DNA of 64,000 nucleotides from Kaistella treverensis (GTDB lineage: Bacteria; Bacteroidota; Bacteroidia; Flavobacteriales; Weeksellaceae): the NCBI RefSeq assembly GCF_900114045.1, contig NZ_FORQ01000001.1, positions 744,001 through 808,000 of the forward strand, read 5' to 3'. Both the position numbers and the translations under genes were made by a program. The notes beneath the pieces are model-generated. The model had not been told where the DNA came from. It saw only the letters and a list, made by a program, of their open reading frames with translations, and ran no database searches. Positions 8,080 to 17,329 of the stretch are shown here, one piece after another; within the stretch, counting starts at the first letter, position 1, and each line of letters starts with the position of its first letter.

Positions 8080-8184
8080 AGGAGCAACACGATTTTGCAT
8101 TCCTTCACCATTTCAACCCGCTTTCACTACTCGCTTCCCGATGAATCGGGAGAGCTCAGACACGCCGTTCAATCGGGGCTAGAA
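8077..8184 (+). repeat. Dispersed intergenic element, copy A (inverted relative to copy B)
   Basis: Begins TTTAGGAGCAACA, contains ACCCGCTTTC (8116-8125) and ends CAATCGGGGCTAGAA (8170-8184). The same three blocks occur in the same order on the reverse strand of 28377-28487, with diverged sequence between them. Copy A also has the short palindrome TCCCGAT-GA-ATCGGGA. A spurious open frame crosses it. The nature of the element (degenerate repeat or structured RNA) is unknown. Confidence 0.65.
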
Positions 8185-8244
8185 GTTTATTTTCCGCTTC
8201 TTCGAAAAGCTGTGCGAATACCAAAAATAATCCCGAAAATTTCG

Positions 8245-8252
8245 TATTTTTG
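8245..8252 (+). promoter_or_regulatory. -7 box of the thrS-infC operon
   Basis: TATTTTTG matches TAnnTTTG, 23 bases before the thrS ATG at 8276. No clear -33 element. Confidence 0.5.
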
Positions 8253-8275
8253 CTGCTAAATTTTTCCCTAAAAAA

Positions 8276-10195
8276 ATGATAAAAATCACTCTTCCGGACG
8301 GAAGCATCAAAGAATTTGACAGCGCGGTAACGCCGCTGGACGTAGCAAAATCAATCAGTGAAGGTTTGGCCAGAAATACCATTTCCGCAATTGTAGACGG
8401 AACGCAGGTAGAAATCACCACGCCGATAACCACAGATTCTACGATTCAACTTCTTACCTGGAATGATGATTTGGGAAAAAAAGCCTTCTGGCATTCTTCT
8501 GCGCACCTTTTGGCGCAGGCAATTACGGAGTTTTATCCGAACGCGAAACTTACCATCGGACCGGCAATTGCACAAGGTTTTTATTACGATGTAGATTTCG
8601 GCGACGAAACTTTGTCGGAAAAAGACTTTGAGAAAATCGAGAAAAAAATGCTCGAAAATGCCAAGAAAAATTCAACTTTCAGTTTATATCCGGTTTCAAA
8701 AGCAGATGCTTTAAAAGAATATGCCGACAATTTGTACAAAACGGAATTGATCAGCAACCTGAACGACGGTGAAATTACTTTTGTAACTCACGATAACTTC
8801 ACCGATTTATGTCGTGGCGGCCACATCCCTGCCACCGGAATTGTAAAAGCTGCAAAAATATTGAACGCTGCCGGCGCATACTGGCGAGGCGACGAAAAAA
8901 ACAAACAGCTCACCAGAGTTTACGGAATCACCTTTCCGAAACAAAAGGATTTAACAGAGTTTCTTGAAAGATTAGAAGAAGCAAAACGTCGAGATCACAG
9001 AAAACTGGGCAAAGAGCTCGGAATTTTTGCGTTTTCTGAAAAGGTTGGCGCAGGTTTACCACTTTGGTTACCAAAAGGAACTGCGTTAAGAAAAAAACTG
9101 GAAGAATTTCTTTCTGCAGCGCAGAAAAAATCCGGTTACGAATTTGTGATGACACCACACATCGGTGCGAAAGAATTATATGTGACTTCAGGTCACTGGG
9201 ACAAATATGGCGCAGACAGTTTTCAGCCAATCAAAACACCAAACGAAGGTGAAGAATTCATGCTGAAACCTATGAATTGCCCGCACCACTGCGAAATTTA
9301 CAAAGTCGGACAATGGTCTTATAAAGATTTACCAAAACGTTTTGCGGAATTTGGAACAGTTTACCGCTACGAACAATCCGGCGAACTTCATGGTTTGACA
9401 CGAGTCCGTGGTTTTACTCAGGACGATGCGCATATTTTCTGTACTCCGGATCAGTTATTGGCGGAATTTGAAAACGTGATCGATTTAACGCTTTATGTTT
9501 TTAAATCTTTAGGTTTTGAAGATTTTGTAACTCAGGTTTCCCTACGTGATCCGGAAAATAAAGAAAAATACATCGGCAGCGATGAAAACTGGAAAAAAGC
9601 AGAAGACGCCATTATTCAGGCAGCACAGAAAAAAGGTTTGAACTATGTTATCGAAACCGGCGAAGCAGCTTTCTACGGACCGAAACTCGACTTTATGGTG
9701 AAAGATGCGCTAGGCAGAAAGTGGCAGCTTGGAACCATTCAGGTGGATTACAATTTACCGGAAAGATTTGATTTGTGGTACAACGGCAGCGATAACGAAA
9801 AACACAGACCGGTGATGATTCACAGAGCGCCATTCGGTTCTATGGAACGCTTCATCGCAATCCTTTTGGAGAATACGGCGGGTGATTTCCCATTATGGTT
9901 GGCACCAGACCAATTCACTATTTTACCGATCAGCGAAAAATATGTGGATTATGCAAAAAAAGTTTCACAATTGCTGGAAAATCACGATATTTGTGGCTTG
10001 ATTGACGAGCGCAATGAAAAAACCGGCAAAAAAATCCGGGATGCAGAAATTAACAAACTGCCTTTCATGCTTATAGTTGGTGAAAATGAAGAACTGAACG
10101 GCACAGTTTCTGTTAGAAGACGTGGCGAAGGCGACCTGGGCGCTATGAGCGTGGAGGACTTCATTAATTACTTCAAAAAAGAAGCAAAAATTTAA
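8276..10195 (+). CDS. thrS: Threonyl-tRNA synthetase
   Basis: Class II aminoacyl-tRNA synthetase charging tRNA-Thr, 639 residues, the normal full length. Domains in order: TGS domain (1-60), the editing domain with [10 protein letters not shown] and [10 protein letters not shown] (HxxxH and Cys/His zinc-type residues), the class II core with motif 2 at [22 protein letters not shown] and motif 3 at [11 protein letters not shown], and the C-terminal anticodon-binding domain. infC follows after 21 nt, the classic thrS-infC pairing. No T-box or operator mimicking tRNA-Thr was identified upstream. Confidence 0.97.
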   Translation: MIKITLPDGSIKEFDSAVTPLDVAKSISEGLARNTISAIVDGTQVEITTPITTDSTIQLLTWNDDLGKKAFWHSSAHLLAQAITEFYPNAKLTIGPAIAQGFYYDVDFGDETLSEKDFEKIEKKMLENAKKNSTFSLYPVSKADALKEYADNLYKTELISNLNDGEITFVTHDNFTDLCRGGHIPATGIVKAAKILNAAGAYWRGDEKNKQLTRVYGITFPKQKDLTEFLERLEEAKRRDHRKLGKELGIFAFSEKVGAGLPLWLPKGTALRKKLEEFLSAAQKKSGYEFVMTPHIGAKELYVTSGHWDKYGADSFQPIKTPNEGEEFMLKPMNCPHHCEIYKVGQWSYKDLPKRFAEFGTVYRYEQSGELHGLTRVRGFTQDDAHIFCTPDQLLAEFENVIDLTLYVFKSLGFEDFVTQVSLRDPENKEKYIGSDENWKKAEDAIIQAAQKKGLNYVIETGEAAFYGPKLDFMVKDALGRKWQLGTIQVDYNLPERFDLWYNGSDNEKHRPVMIHRAPFGSMERFIAILLENTAGDFPLWLAPDQFTILPISEKYVDYAKKVSQLLENHDICGLIDERNEKTGKKIRDAEINKLPFMLIVGENEELNGTVSVRRRGEGDLGAMSVEDFINYFKKEAKI

Positions 10196-10216
10196 AAAAA
10201 TTTCAGAAATTAACCA

Positions 10217-10795
10217 ATTAAAATAGACACCATAGCACAAAAATTTCATTACAGAGGTAGAGGTCCACAGAGACGTGTTCAAGAAGATTTGCACCAGATT
10301 AATCAAAAAATCCGTGCAAGAGAAGTACGTTTGGTAGGTGATAATGTGGAACCCGGCGTTTATCCGCTAGAAAAAGCTCTAGAAATAGCAAAAGATCAGG
10401 ACTTGGATTTGGTGGTTATTTCAGATAAAGCAGAACCTTTTATCTCCAGAATCCTGGATTATAAAAAGTTCCTGTACGAGCAGAAAAAAAAGCAGAAAGA
10501 GCTTAAAGCCAAGCAGGTAAAAGTTGTCGTAAAAGAAATTCGGTTTGGTCCACAGACTGATGAGCACGATTACGAATTCAAAAAGAAACATGCTGAAAAA
10601 TTCTTAGAAGAAGGTTCCAAACTGAAAACTTACGTTTTCTTTAAAGGACGTTCAATTATATTCAAAGACCAGGGCGAGATTTTGCTTTTAAAATTAGCGC
10701 AGGAACTGGAGCACGTTGGAAAAGTTGATCAATTGCCGAAATTAGAAGGTAAAAGAATGATTATGATGATGAGCCCGAAAAAACCAGCAAAATAG
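10217..10795 (+). CDS. infC: Translation initiation factor IF-3 (probable AUU start)
   Basis: IF-3 binds the 30S subunit and rejects non-AUG starts and wrong initiator tRNA. The product is 192 residues from ATT at 10217; the IF-3 N-domain begins [20 protein letters not shown] and the C-domain contains [20 protein letters not shown]. An in-frame TAA at 10211 limits the start to 10214 onward, and no ATG or GTG occurs before the conserved region. ATT 10217, ATA 10223 and TTG 10289 are the candidates. The TTG would remove the coding-looking basic segment [15 protein letters not shown], so ATT is preferred. A rare start fits the known autoregulation of enterobacterial infC. The exact codon is inference. 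Confidence 0.88.
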   Translation: MKIDTIAQKFHYRGRGPQRRVQEDLHQINQKIRAREVRLVGDNVEPGVYPLEKALEIAKDQDLDLVVISDKAEPFISRILDYKKFLYEQKKKQKELKAKQVKVVVKEIRFGPQTDEHDYEFKKKHAEKFLEEGSKLKTYVFFKGRSIIFKDQGEILLLKLAQELEHVGKVDQLPKLEGKRMIMMMSPKKPAK

Positions 10796-10862
10796 GTTGA
10801 TATGCTGATGTGATGATTTATTAATTTGATGATTACACAGTACAAATTAAAAAATAAAAAAA

Positions 10863-10888
10863 AGAGGCTTTTTTGCCTCTTTTTTTTG
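10863..10888 (+). terminator. Terminator of the thrS-infC operon
   Basis: AGAGGC, loop of T, GCCTCT, then eight T. Its presence shows the infC transcript stops here and does not run on to rpmI. Confidence 0.85.
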
Positions 10889-10979
10889 TGATTTACTTTC
10901 ATAAACATCTCATTCATTCATAAATCAAGTTTCTTTCTTGAATCATTTTTAATTAGCAATAACCATTAATCATTAATAA

Positions 10980-12602
10980 TTAAGCTAAAAAAGCTTTTTT
11001 AAATTCCGGTTTTACACGGTGTTTCGTCGCCTGTTCAAAAGCGTAGGCCATCGCGATAATTTCACCTTCGCGGTAAGCGCCGCTGAAAAAGGATAAACCA
11101 ACTGGCAAATCATACACTTTACCACACGGCACGGAAATGTGTGGATAACCGCTCATTGCAGCCGGTGCGGTGAGCGAAACTTCACCCCATTTATCGCCGT
11201 AAATCACATCGATGCTGCAGGCAGGTCCCATTGTTAAACCGGCGAAAGCGTCGAGGTTATATTTCTTCATTGCAGTGTCAATAATTTTTTTCGCGCCTTC
11301 GTGGCTGTTTTTTACCGCTTTTAGGTAGACCGGATCTTTCAAATCTTTTTTAGCTTCACTCTGTTCCAGCAATTCCTGTTTAAAAGTCGGCATCGCGGTG
11401 TCTTCATTTTCTTTATTGAATTTAATGACATCGGCCAGACTTTTCATTTTAGCGTTCGCATTCGAAAGATAATCATTCACACCGTCTTTAAACTCATATT
11501 TCAAAACTTCAAATTCATCATTTCCGAGTTTATTGATCCTGTCGACATATTCGAGCTCCACAATCGTTGCGCCCTGATTTTTCAGAACTTCCATTGCTTT
11601 TTGCTGTAATTCATTCAAAAACTGATTGGTAATTTTTTTCTTTTCTACGCCAATTCTTTTTCCTTTCAGGCCATCTTTTGTTAAAAATTTCGTGTAGCCG
11701 GTATTTTGACCGCGGCTTTCTTTGGTCACGGCATCAGCGTCGTCAACACCTGCTAAAACTTCCAGCAAAATAGCTGCATCTGCCACGTTGCGTGTCATCG
11801 GACCTGCGGTATCCTGAGTGTGGGAAATTGGGATTATTCCCGAGCGGCTAACTAAACCAACGGTCGGTTTTATTCCTACTCCACCGTTTATCGAAGCCGG
11901 GCAGGTTATTGAACCATCGGTTTCTGTGCCGACTGCAATTGCACACAGATTTGCAGCAACTGCAGAACCCGAACCTGCGCTTGAGCCGCACGGCGAGTGA
12001 TCTAAAATATAAGGATTTTTGGTTTGCGCGCCCCTGCTGCTCCAACCAGAAGACGAATTCGTGGAGCGAAAATTTGCCCATTCGCTTAAATTCGTTTTCG
12101 CAATAATTACAGCGCCGGCATTTCGGAGCTGCGTTACAATAAAAGCATCTTTCTTGGCATAATTTCCGACCATTGCAAGCGCGCCAGCCGTTGTCATCAT
12201 TTTGTCTGCCGTATCAATATTGTCTTTGATGACAACCGGAATACCGTGCAGCGGACCGCGTATTTTACCTTCTTTTCTTTCTTTATCCATCACTTTTGCA
12301 ATGTTTAAAGCGTCTGGATTTATTTCTATAATTGAATTTAGTATCGGGCCGTTTTTATCAATTGCTTCAATCCGGTTCAGGTAAAGTTGGGTAATTTGCG
12401 CCGAAGTGTACATTCCTTTTGCCATTTTTTCCTGAAGTTCAGCAATCGTGATTTCATCCAGTTCAAAATTATCGTTAGATTCCTCCATGATTTTTTCCGG
12501 GCTAGAACCGGCTTTTTTTTCGGTAAAGGAGTTTGTGGCAAATATCGTGGTGACACCAAGCGCGGCCAAAGCTGAGTTTTTTAAAAAATCGCTTCTTTTC
12601 AT
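10980..12602 (-). CDS. Exported amidase (amidase signature family)
   Basis: A 540-residue amidase signature enzyme hydrolysing a C-N amide bond. The Ser-cisSer-Lys triad is visible: Lys126 in IPVVIKDNID, the CGSSAGSG loop (about 205-212, cis-Ser near 207) and the nucleophile Ser231 in TETDGSITCPA. The N-terminus MKRSDFLKNSALAALGVTT is a signal peptide with a Lys-Arg Tat-like start, suggesting export. It lacks neighbours of a Glu-tRNA(Gln) amidotransferase and is not GatA by context or by its signal peptide. The natural substrate is unknown; peptide amide or acyl amide are possible. Confidence 0.87.
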   Translation of the reverse strand: MKRSDFLKNSALAALGVTTIFATNSFTEKKAGSSPEKIMEESNDNFELDEITIAELQEKMAKGMYTSAQITQLYLNRIEAIDKNGPILNSIIEINPDALNIAKVMDKERKEGKIRGPLHGIPVVIKDNIDTADKMMTTAGALAMVGNYAKKDAFIVTQLRNAGAVIIAKTNLSEWANFRSTNSSSGWSSRGAQTKNPYILDHSPCGSSAGSGSAVAANLCAIAVGTETDGSITCPASINGGVGIKPTVGLVSRSGIIPISHTQDTAGPMTRNVADAAILLEVLAGVDDADAVTKESRGQNTGYTKFLTKDGLKGKRIGVEKKKITNQFLNELQQKAMEVLKNQGATIVELEYVDRINKLGNDEFEVLKYEFKDGVNDYLSNANAKMKSLADVIKFNKENEDTAMPTFKQELLEQSEAKKDLKDPVYLKAVKNSHEGAKKIIDTAMKKYNLDAFAGLTMGPACSIDVIYGDKWGEVSLTAPAAMSGYPHISVPCGKVYDLPVGLSFFSGAYREGEIIAMAYAFEQATKHRVKPEFKKAFLA

Positions 12603-12672
12603 CGGTTTTTTTTGAATTTAAAATTTCAGATAATTAAAAATACAAAAAAATCGCACGCGCCATTATTTCTTT

Positions 12673-13203
12673 TTATATATCGTGAGTGATTTGCAATTTC
12701 ATCATAATATCGGTCTGTTCGTCGGTGCCAAGGAAAAAGCTGTGCTCACCGAATTTTTCGAAGCCGTTTTTGAGGTAAAAATTAATAGCGCGCTCATTTT
12801 TTTCCCAGACGCCGAGCCAGACAAAACCGACCTTTTTTTCTTTTGCAATCTGCATCGCGTGGTTGAATAAAATTTGTCCGACTTTTTTACCCAAAAATTC
12901 TTTTAAGACATAAATCCTTTCAATTTCGAGGGAATTTTCGTGTTGAAGCTCTGTTTGGGAATTTCCGGAATTTAGCTTGATATAGCCGGTAATTTTTGTG
13001 CCGCTTAGCGCGAAATAAAATTCTGAATTCTCCTCTGAAAGTTCCGCTGTCAAGCGCGACGTGCTTAAGGCTTCCGCTAAATATTTCTGCATATCTTCTG
13101 CAGAATTTTGCTCTGCAAAAGTTTCCTCAAAAGTTTGCCGGCTGATTTCCTGCAATTCTTGGAGGTTATTTAAGGTGACTTTTTTGAGGGTTATTTGGGG
13201 CAT
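12673..13203 (-). CDS. GNAT-family N-acetyltransferase
   Basis: A 176-residue acetyl-CoA-dependent N-acetyltransferase. The GNAT acetyl-CoA pyrophosphate loop is present as YVLKEFLGKKVGQILFNHAMQIA (R/Q-x2-G-x-G/A pattern slightly relaxed), followed by VGFVWLGVWEKNERAINFYLKNGFEKFGEHSF, the typical C-terminal beta-strand and helix. The substrate is unknown. It lies 12 nt from the next upstream gene (the nuclease-helicase), so the two may share a transcript. Confidence 0.85.
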   Translation of the reverse strand: MPQITLKKVTLNNLQELQEISRQTFEETFAEQNSAEDMQKYLAEALSTSRLTAELSEENSEFYFALSGTKITGYIKLNSGNSQTELQHENSLEIERIYVLKEFLGKKVGQILFNHAMQIAKEKKVGFVWLGVWEKNERAINFYLKNGFEKFGEHSFFLGTDEQTDIMMKLQITHDI

Positions 13204-13215
13204 TTTTTCATTATT

Positions 13216-15159
13216 TTAAAGTTCTTTTATTCCGGTACGTTTTAAATATTCATATGTTGTGTCGTAATTTTCATGTGGTCTCGTATGGTCCGTATCCGAA
13301 CCTTCTGGAATGAATAATATTAAACCTTCTCGCCCACGTGTTAATAGAACACGATACTTGTTTTTAATAAGCTGCTTTCTTTCATCTTGTCTTTCAAGTT
13401 GCCATTTAGTACCTTTAAATGCGTGAAAAGACCAACCCATATCTATTTTCCTAAAGTCATCTCCCCAGCAAAGACAAACCCAGTCAAGTTCCAAACCTTG
13501 CACCGCAAATTCAGTTGCTGGCAATTCTAAGAAGCAAGATGAACGAACATCTTCTTTAGGATTTAGAAACCAGTTTGCAACATCAATGTCTGCGGTTACA
13601 TCTAGCCCAAAAGGCTTTAAACGTCTGGCACCAGAACTTGCTACTATACCAGTACGTCTGTGTCCTCGATTTTTATTTCTTAAAAACTTTCTTGCTGTTT
13701 CAAGATTGCGAGTTAAGAAAATTGGATAGTCTTTTAAATGATTTTGTAAAAGCTCCTTCGCTGTTAAAGGTTCATCTTCTAACAACGCTACGACCCATTC
13801 AGAAAGTTTTTCTGCTTTATATGATCGAATAGAAACTTTTAAATGTAGTTCTGGCAATTCTGTTATGGAAAGATTAGGCGGTACAATTTCGAAAAGCTTA
13901 TAGTTCGCAATATTTGATGTTCCATCTTTAAGTTCTGGTGAAATGTAAATTTTCCAATTTGGAAACTTTTCATTTATTGTTTTTCCCCATTCTGCGAGTC
14001 CTGCTTCTCCGGTATTAATCTCCTGCCCACTTCCTATTAACGCAACAATAACAGCCCAACCTTCATTTCTATTCATTATGTTGAACAACATTTCTGCTTC
14101 TGAAAAGTTTCTGTCAAATTTTCTTTTTGAATGTTCCGCGTTCCAAGCTCTTTGAGCTTCGTCAAATAAAGTAATTTTGTCTTGTGGTATCTGGTCATTA
14201 TTGTGGTAGAAGTCAAGAAACTGATGAACGTTCTGAACGAAAGCAATTTCTCTCCTTGATTGGACCAACGGAATCTGATTTCTTTTTGAATTATCTCTCG
14301 CTAATGCTTCCGTTAATACCTTTACTAATGGTCCGTTTCCAGAAAGGAAAACTCCTTTTCCGGAATGATTTTCAACGTTGTGAACTATATTTAAACCTGC
14401 CAAAGTTTTTCCTGCACCAGGAACACCTGTAATAAAACATATGATTTTTTCATCTTTCTCTTGAGCTTCTATAATTGCTTTTAATATCGCATTTGTGGTA
14501 TCAGTTAAATTTTCTGAACCGGCGTGTGAACGAGAAATTTCCCTTACATCTTGTCTAGAAAATAGATGTTGAGCTGCTTCTATGATAGTAGGAGTAGGCA
14601 GATATTCACTATTGTTCCAACCAAGAGGATCTAGCTTCGTATTGGTTTGATCTGTATAGAACTCAAATGCGAATTTTATTGTTACATGTAAATTCTGTGT
14701 ATTTGAAAACAATGTTGGTTTCACAAAGTCACCGTTGTCAAAAAATTGATTTAATTTTTCGTTCGCATGAGAGGCCCAAAGAATTGGTATTAGAGTACGT
14801 GAGGATGATTGTTTATGAAAATCTCTAAGATCTAAAGAATAGTCTTCAACTTGACTAACAGCGTCAGGTGTATATCTTGTTTCTTTGTCTTTAAATTCAA
14901 TTACGAAAATTAATTCGTTAGCCAAAAGTATAACGTCAATGCGTTTCGATCGTCTTGGAATTGGATATTCTAGAATTATATACCAGTCCTCCGGGAGATA
15001 TTGCAAGGCTTCTTGTAAAAATGTCACTTGATGAGACCAAGAATCTCTTGCAGTTAATAATAGCTGCTGATTTCTAACGCCAATAGCTAAATGACCAACA
15101 ACAGTTTCATTGTCTGCTTTTAAAAATTCTGAAATTTTGTTTTGGTATTTTCCTGGCAC
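13216..15159 (-). CDS. RecB-like nuclease fused to DUF2075/Schlafen-type helicase, candidate defence gene
   Basis: A 647-residue two-domain protein. The N-domain has a PD-(D/E)xK pattern: D75 (RIDVILL), E88-x-K90 (VIEFK) and Q103-x3-Y107, like RecB-family nucleases. The C-domain is a DUF2075 SF1-like NTPase: Walker A GVPGAGKT (245-252), DEAQ (333-336), GSGQE (376-380), VQGLELDWV (553-561) and YRVLLTRGREG (602-612). Such nuclease-helicase fusions often occur near restriction and defence genes, but no partner defence genes are seen here. Codons rich in G/C thirds, common in neighbours, are rare, hinting at transfer. It sits in the accessory insert between infC and rpmI. A role in phage defence is inference; DNA repair is an alternative. 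Confidence 0.82.
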   Translation of the reverse strand: MPGKYQNKISEFLKADNETVVGHLAIGVRNQQLLLTARDSWSHQVTFLQEALQYLPEDWYIILEYPIPRRSKRIDVILLANELIFVIEFKDKETRYTPDAVSQVEDYSLDLRDFHKQSSSRTLIPILWASHANEKLNQFFDNGDFVKPTLFSNTQNLHVTIKFAFEFYTDQTNTKLDPLGWNNSEYLPTPTIIEAAQHLFSRQDVREISRSHAGSENLTDTTNAILKAIIEAQEKDEKIICFITGVPGAGKTLAGLNIVHNVENHSGKGVFLSGNGPLVKVLTEALARDNSKRNQIPLVQSRREIAFVQNVHQFLDFYHNNDQIPQDKITLFDEAQRAWNAEHSKRKFDRNFSEAEMLFNIMNRNEGWAVIVALIGSGQEINTGEAGLAEWGKTINEKFPNWKIYISPELKDGTSNIANYKLFEIVPPNLSITELPELHLKVSIRSYKAEKLSEWVVALLEDEPLTAKELLQNHLKDYPIFLTRNLETARKFLRNKNRGHRRTGIVASSGARRLKPFGLDVTADIDVANWFLNPKEDVRSSCFLELPATEFAVQGLELDWVCLCWGDDFRKIDMGWSFHAFKGTKWQLERQDERKQLIKNKYRVLLTRGREGLILFIPEGSDTDHTRPHENYDTTYEYLKRTGIKEL

Positions 15160-15247
15160 TATGTTGTGGTATTTTTTAATTTTGGTGTACTCTCAAATAT
15201 AAGCAATTTTAACAAATTGTTAACAAGAATGTTAATACAAATCGCAT

Positions 15248-15403
15248 CCCGAGTTAGGGATAGCAGCGGCTACCCCGCAGGTCCAGCGCGGCCTAAAGGC
15301 CGCGCCGGACCGAGGAGTATGAGCGAATAGCCCGGCCGGCGGAAGTGAATGGTCGCGCGAGCGCAGCGAGCGCGATAATGAATGACCAACGGACACGCCC
15401 AAA
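15248..15403 (+). repeat. 156-bp GC-rich direct repeat, copy 1
   Basis: Strikingly GC-rich against its surroundings. It contains GGTCC-A-GCGCGGCC, loop TAAA, GGCCGCGC-C-GGACC (a long hairpin), then GAGGAGTATGAGCG, GCCCGGCCGGCGG and GCGCGAGCGCAGCGAGCGC, and ends GGACACGCCCAAA. The same blocks recur in the same order and orientation 2,082 bp further on, at 17330-17485. The 305-nt gap between the nuclease-helicase gene and the next gene consists of this repeat and a terminator; no gene was recognised. Confidence 0.9.
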
Positions 15404-15410
15404 TACAAAA

Positions 15411-15436
15411 AAAAGAGACTTCAAGAAGTCTCTTTT
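15411..15436 (-). terminator. Terminator after the conserved hypothetical gene
   Basis: Twelve-base perfect stem AAAAGAGACTTC / GAAGTCTCTTTT with loop AA; T-rich on the reverse strand after the stem. Confidence 0.8.
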
Positions 15437-15463
15437 AATTTAGAAATATGTTTTATTAATCTA

Positions 15464-15991
15464 TCAGTCGTTTTTGTCTTTATTCGAGCTCAGGACACTT
15501 ACGGCAACTGCTGTTACCGCAGCTGCGACCGCGATTTTTAAAATAAAACCTTTCTTGTTGTGTTTCCATTTACCGGGCCAGCCCAATTCGGCCGCAACGT
15601 TCGGAATATGACCTTTCGTGAAATCGTCGATAATGCCTTCCACTACTCCAACCCGGTCCGCCAACATAAGCGGAAGCCATCTGCCGTAGCTGGATTCACT
15701 GTACTTGAAAGCATATTCCCGGATTTTCCCGGCCACACCATGTGGCGGTGCTGCGGTACCAAAAACTGCAGTTAAGTTTGGTCTTTCCACGGATTTCAGG
15801 ATTTCAACATCGGTTTCTTGCTGCACGGGCCGATCCCACGCGTAGCCTTGATGTTCTTCGTTCGTCCGCTTTTTAATGGGATAGGTGGGATCGTTCTGCG
15901 GGTCGGCATCTATGCCCCAACCTTTTATATGACTATGATCTGCCGGTTGACTTTTTTTAAAGTCTGAAGGCTTGGTTTCATCTGTATGCAT
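15464..15991 (-). CDS. Conserved hypothetical protein with C-terminal membrane segment
   Basis: A 175-residue protein of no known function. The N-terminal part is polar with motifs that look conserved in Bacteroidota homologues as I recall them: HSHIKGWGIDADPQNDPTYP, WDRP, and FGTAAPPHGVAGKIREYAFKYSE. A middle section (YGRWLPLMLADRVGVVEGIIDDF) is helical, and the C-terminus carries one membrane segment (FILKIAVAAAVTAVAVSVLSS) ending in charged residues. It lies 29 nt downstream of the zinc alcohol dehydrogenase gene in the same direction, with both flanked by the 156-bp repeats, so the two probably form one transcript and travel together. Confidence 0.7.
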   Translation of the reverse strand: MHTDETKPSDFKKSQPADHSHIKGWGIDADPQNDPTYPIKKRTNEEHQGYAWDRPVQQETDVEILKSVERPNLTAVFGTAAPPHGVAGKIREYAFKYSESSYGRWLPLMLADRVGVVEGIIDDFTKGHIPNVAAELGWPGKWKHNKKGFILKIAVAAAVTAVAVSVLSSNKDKND

Positions 15992-16020
15992 GTTGTGATA
16001 TTTTTAATTTTAAACACTTC

Positions 16021-17172
16021 TTAAGCTGTAGGCGGAATTAAAACAGTTTTAATACAGCCATCTAGCTTGTTCGAAAATATATGGTAAGCATCCGCCATTT
16101 CTTCAAGCGGTATCCGATGTGTAATAATTTCCTTCGGATTAATGATGCCGTTTTTCACATGTTCGATCAGTTTTGGAAGATGACGTTTCACGGCTGTCTG
16201 ATTGGCGCGAATGGTAATGCCTTTGTTGACTACATTTCCAATGGGAACCAGCGCATCGATAGGTCCGTAAACTCCTACTATGGAAACGATTCCACCTTTT
16301 TTAACGGAGTTTATTGCCCAGTGAAGTGCTGTAGTAGAACCTCCCTGCAACATCAGTTTAATTCCCAAAAGCGTGTTCATCGTGTTACCTTTTGCCTCAC
16401 AGCCCACAGCATCAATACAGACATCCGCACCGAGCGATTCGGTTTGTGTCTTGATGAAAACCACGGGATCGCCAATGCTGTTGAAATTGTAGGCTTCGCA
16501 CTGCGCATATCTGGCGACAAACTCCAGTCTTTCTTCAATATGATCAATTACGATAACCCGTCCGGCACCAAAAAGCCAGGCAGATTTTGCAGCCATAATC
16601 CCAATTGGTCCGGCACCGAAGACCACCACTGTATCTCCTTTCTGGATTCCCGCCATTTCCGCCGCCTGATACCCTGTCGGCACCACGTCGGTCAAGAGAA
16701 CGGCATCATCAGGATCCATCCAGTCCGGAATTACAGTTGGACCGACATCGGCATAAGGAACCCTGGCATATTCTGCTTGTCCGCCCTGATATCCTCCAGC
16801 GGTGTGTGAATATCCGAAAATTCCTCCGACTGCTGTAGCCATAGGATTCGATTCGTGGCAGTTGCCATAGAGTTCCTGTTTGCAAAAGGCACATTTTCCG
16901 CAAGAAATATTAAAAGGCACCATGACTTTATCTCCTACCTTTAATTTCTGTACGCCAGAACCAATTTCTACTACTTCGCCAATAAATTCATGGCCGAAAG
17001 TACTCCCCACACGGGTATCGGGAACAAGGCCATGGTATAAATGCAGATCGGAGCCGCAAATGCAGGATCTTAAAACCTTGACAATTGCGTCTTCCGGATG
17101 TTCGATTTGCGGCTCGGGCATATTGCGGTCGGCACGCACGCGGTATGGGCCGCGAAAGTTCATTGCTAACAT
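16021..17172 (-). CDS. Zinc-dependent medium-chain alcohol dehydrogenase
   Basis: NAD(P)-dependent oxidoreductase of the medium-chain family, 383 residues, closest in pattern to glutathione-independent formaldehyde dehydrogenase-like members. Catalytic zinc residues appear in CICGSDLH and FGHEFIGEVVE. The structural zinc cysteines are spaced as CGKCAFCKQELYGNC, and the Rossmann loop is VFGAGPIGIM. The extra segment around AVGGIFGYSHTAGGYQGGQAEYARVPYAD is typical of this subgroup. The actual substrate is not readable from sequence. It precedes the conserved hypothetical gene and lies inside the repeat-bounded module. Confidence 0.9.
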   Translation of the reverse strand: MLAMNFRGPYRVRADRNMPEPQIEHPEDAIVKVLRSCICGSDLHLYHGLVPDTRVGSTFGHEFIGEVVEIGSGVQKLKVGDKVMVPFNISCGKCAFCKQELYGNCHESNPMATAVGGIFGYSHTAGGYQGGQAEYARVPYADVGPTVIPDWMDPDDAVLLTDVVPTGYQAAEMAGIQKGDTVVVFGAGPIGIMAAKSAWLFGAGRVIVIDHIEERLEFVARYAQCEAYNFNSIGDPVVFIKTQTESLGADVCIDAVGCEAKGNTMNTLLGIKLMLQGGSTTALHWAINSVKKGGIVSIVGVYGPIDALVPIGNVVNKGITIRANQTAVKRHLPKLIEHVKNGIINPKEIITHRIPLEEMADAYHIFSNKLDGCIKTVLIPPTA

Positions 17173-17329
17173 ATTCGTATATTTTTTTGGTGTATGGTGA
17201 AATCCGCATCAAAAGCAAGACCGCCATAGCGCAAAGTTTTAAACTTTATGATTTTTTATGAAATGGCTGAATCGGAGTACGTTGAGGATTTAAAAAAAAT
17301 TTAGATTTAGATAAATTCGTTGTAATTGA

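Noticed and set aside
8062-8259. 65-residue frame between the stress-protein terminator and thrS
   Set aside because: Begins inside a terminator and consists of the dispersed intergenic element; no recognisable domain.
10289-10291. TTG start for infC
   Set aside because: It would leave out a coding-looking basic N-terminus that remains open back to an ATT directly after an in-frame stop.
15142-15330. Open frame of 62 residues covering the start of the first 156-bp repeat
   Set aside because: It arises from the GC-rich repeat, which is free of stop codons; residues are low-complexity Arg/Gly/Pro and the frame is not kept in the second copy.
16081-16809. 242-residue frame on the plus strand
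   Set aside because: Exactly antisense to the zinc alcohol dehydrogenase, with composition expected of a shadow frame.
10980-17172. A multi-gene phage-defence island between infC and rpmI
   Set aside because: Only one gene (the nuclease-helicase) is defence-like; the others are metabolic or unknown, with no methylase, toxin-antitoxin or reverse transcriptase.
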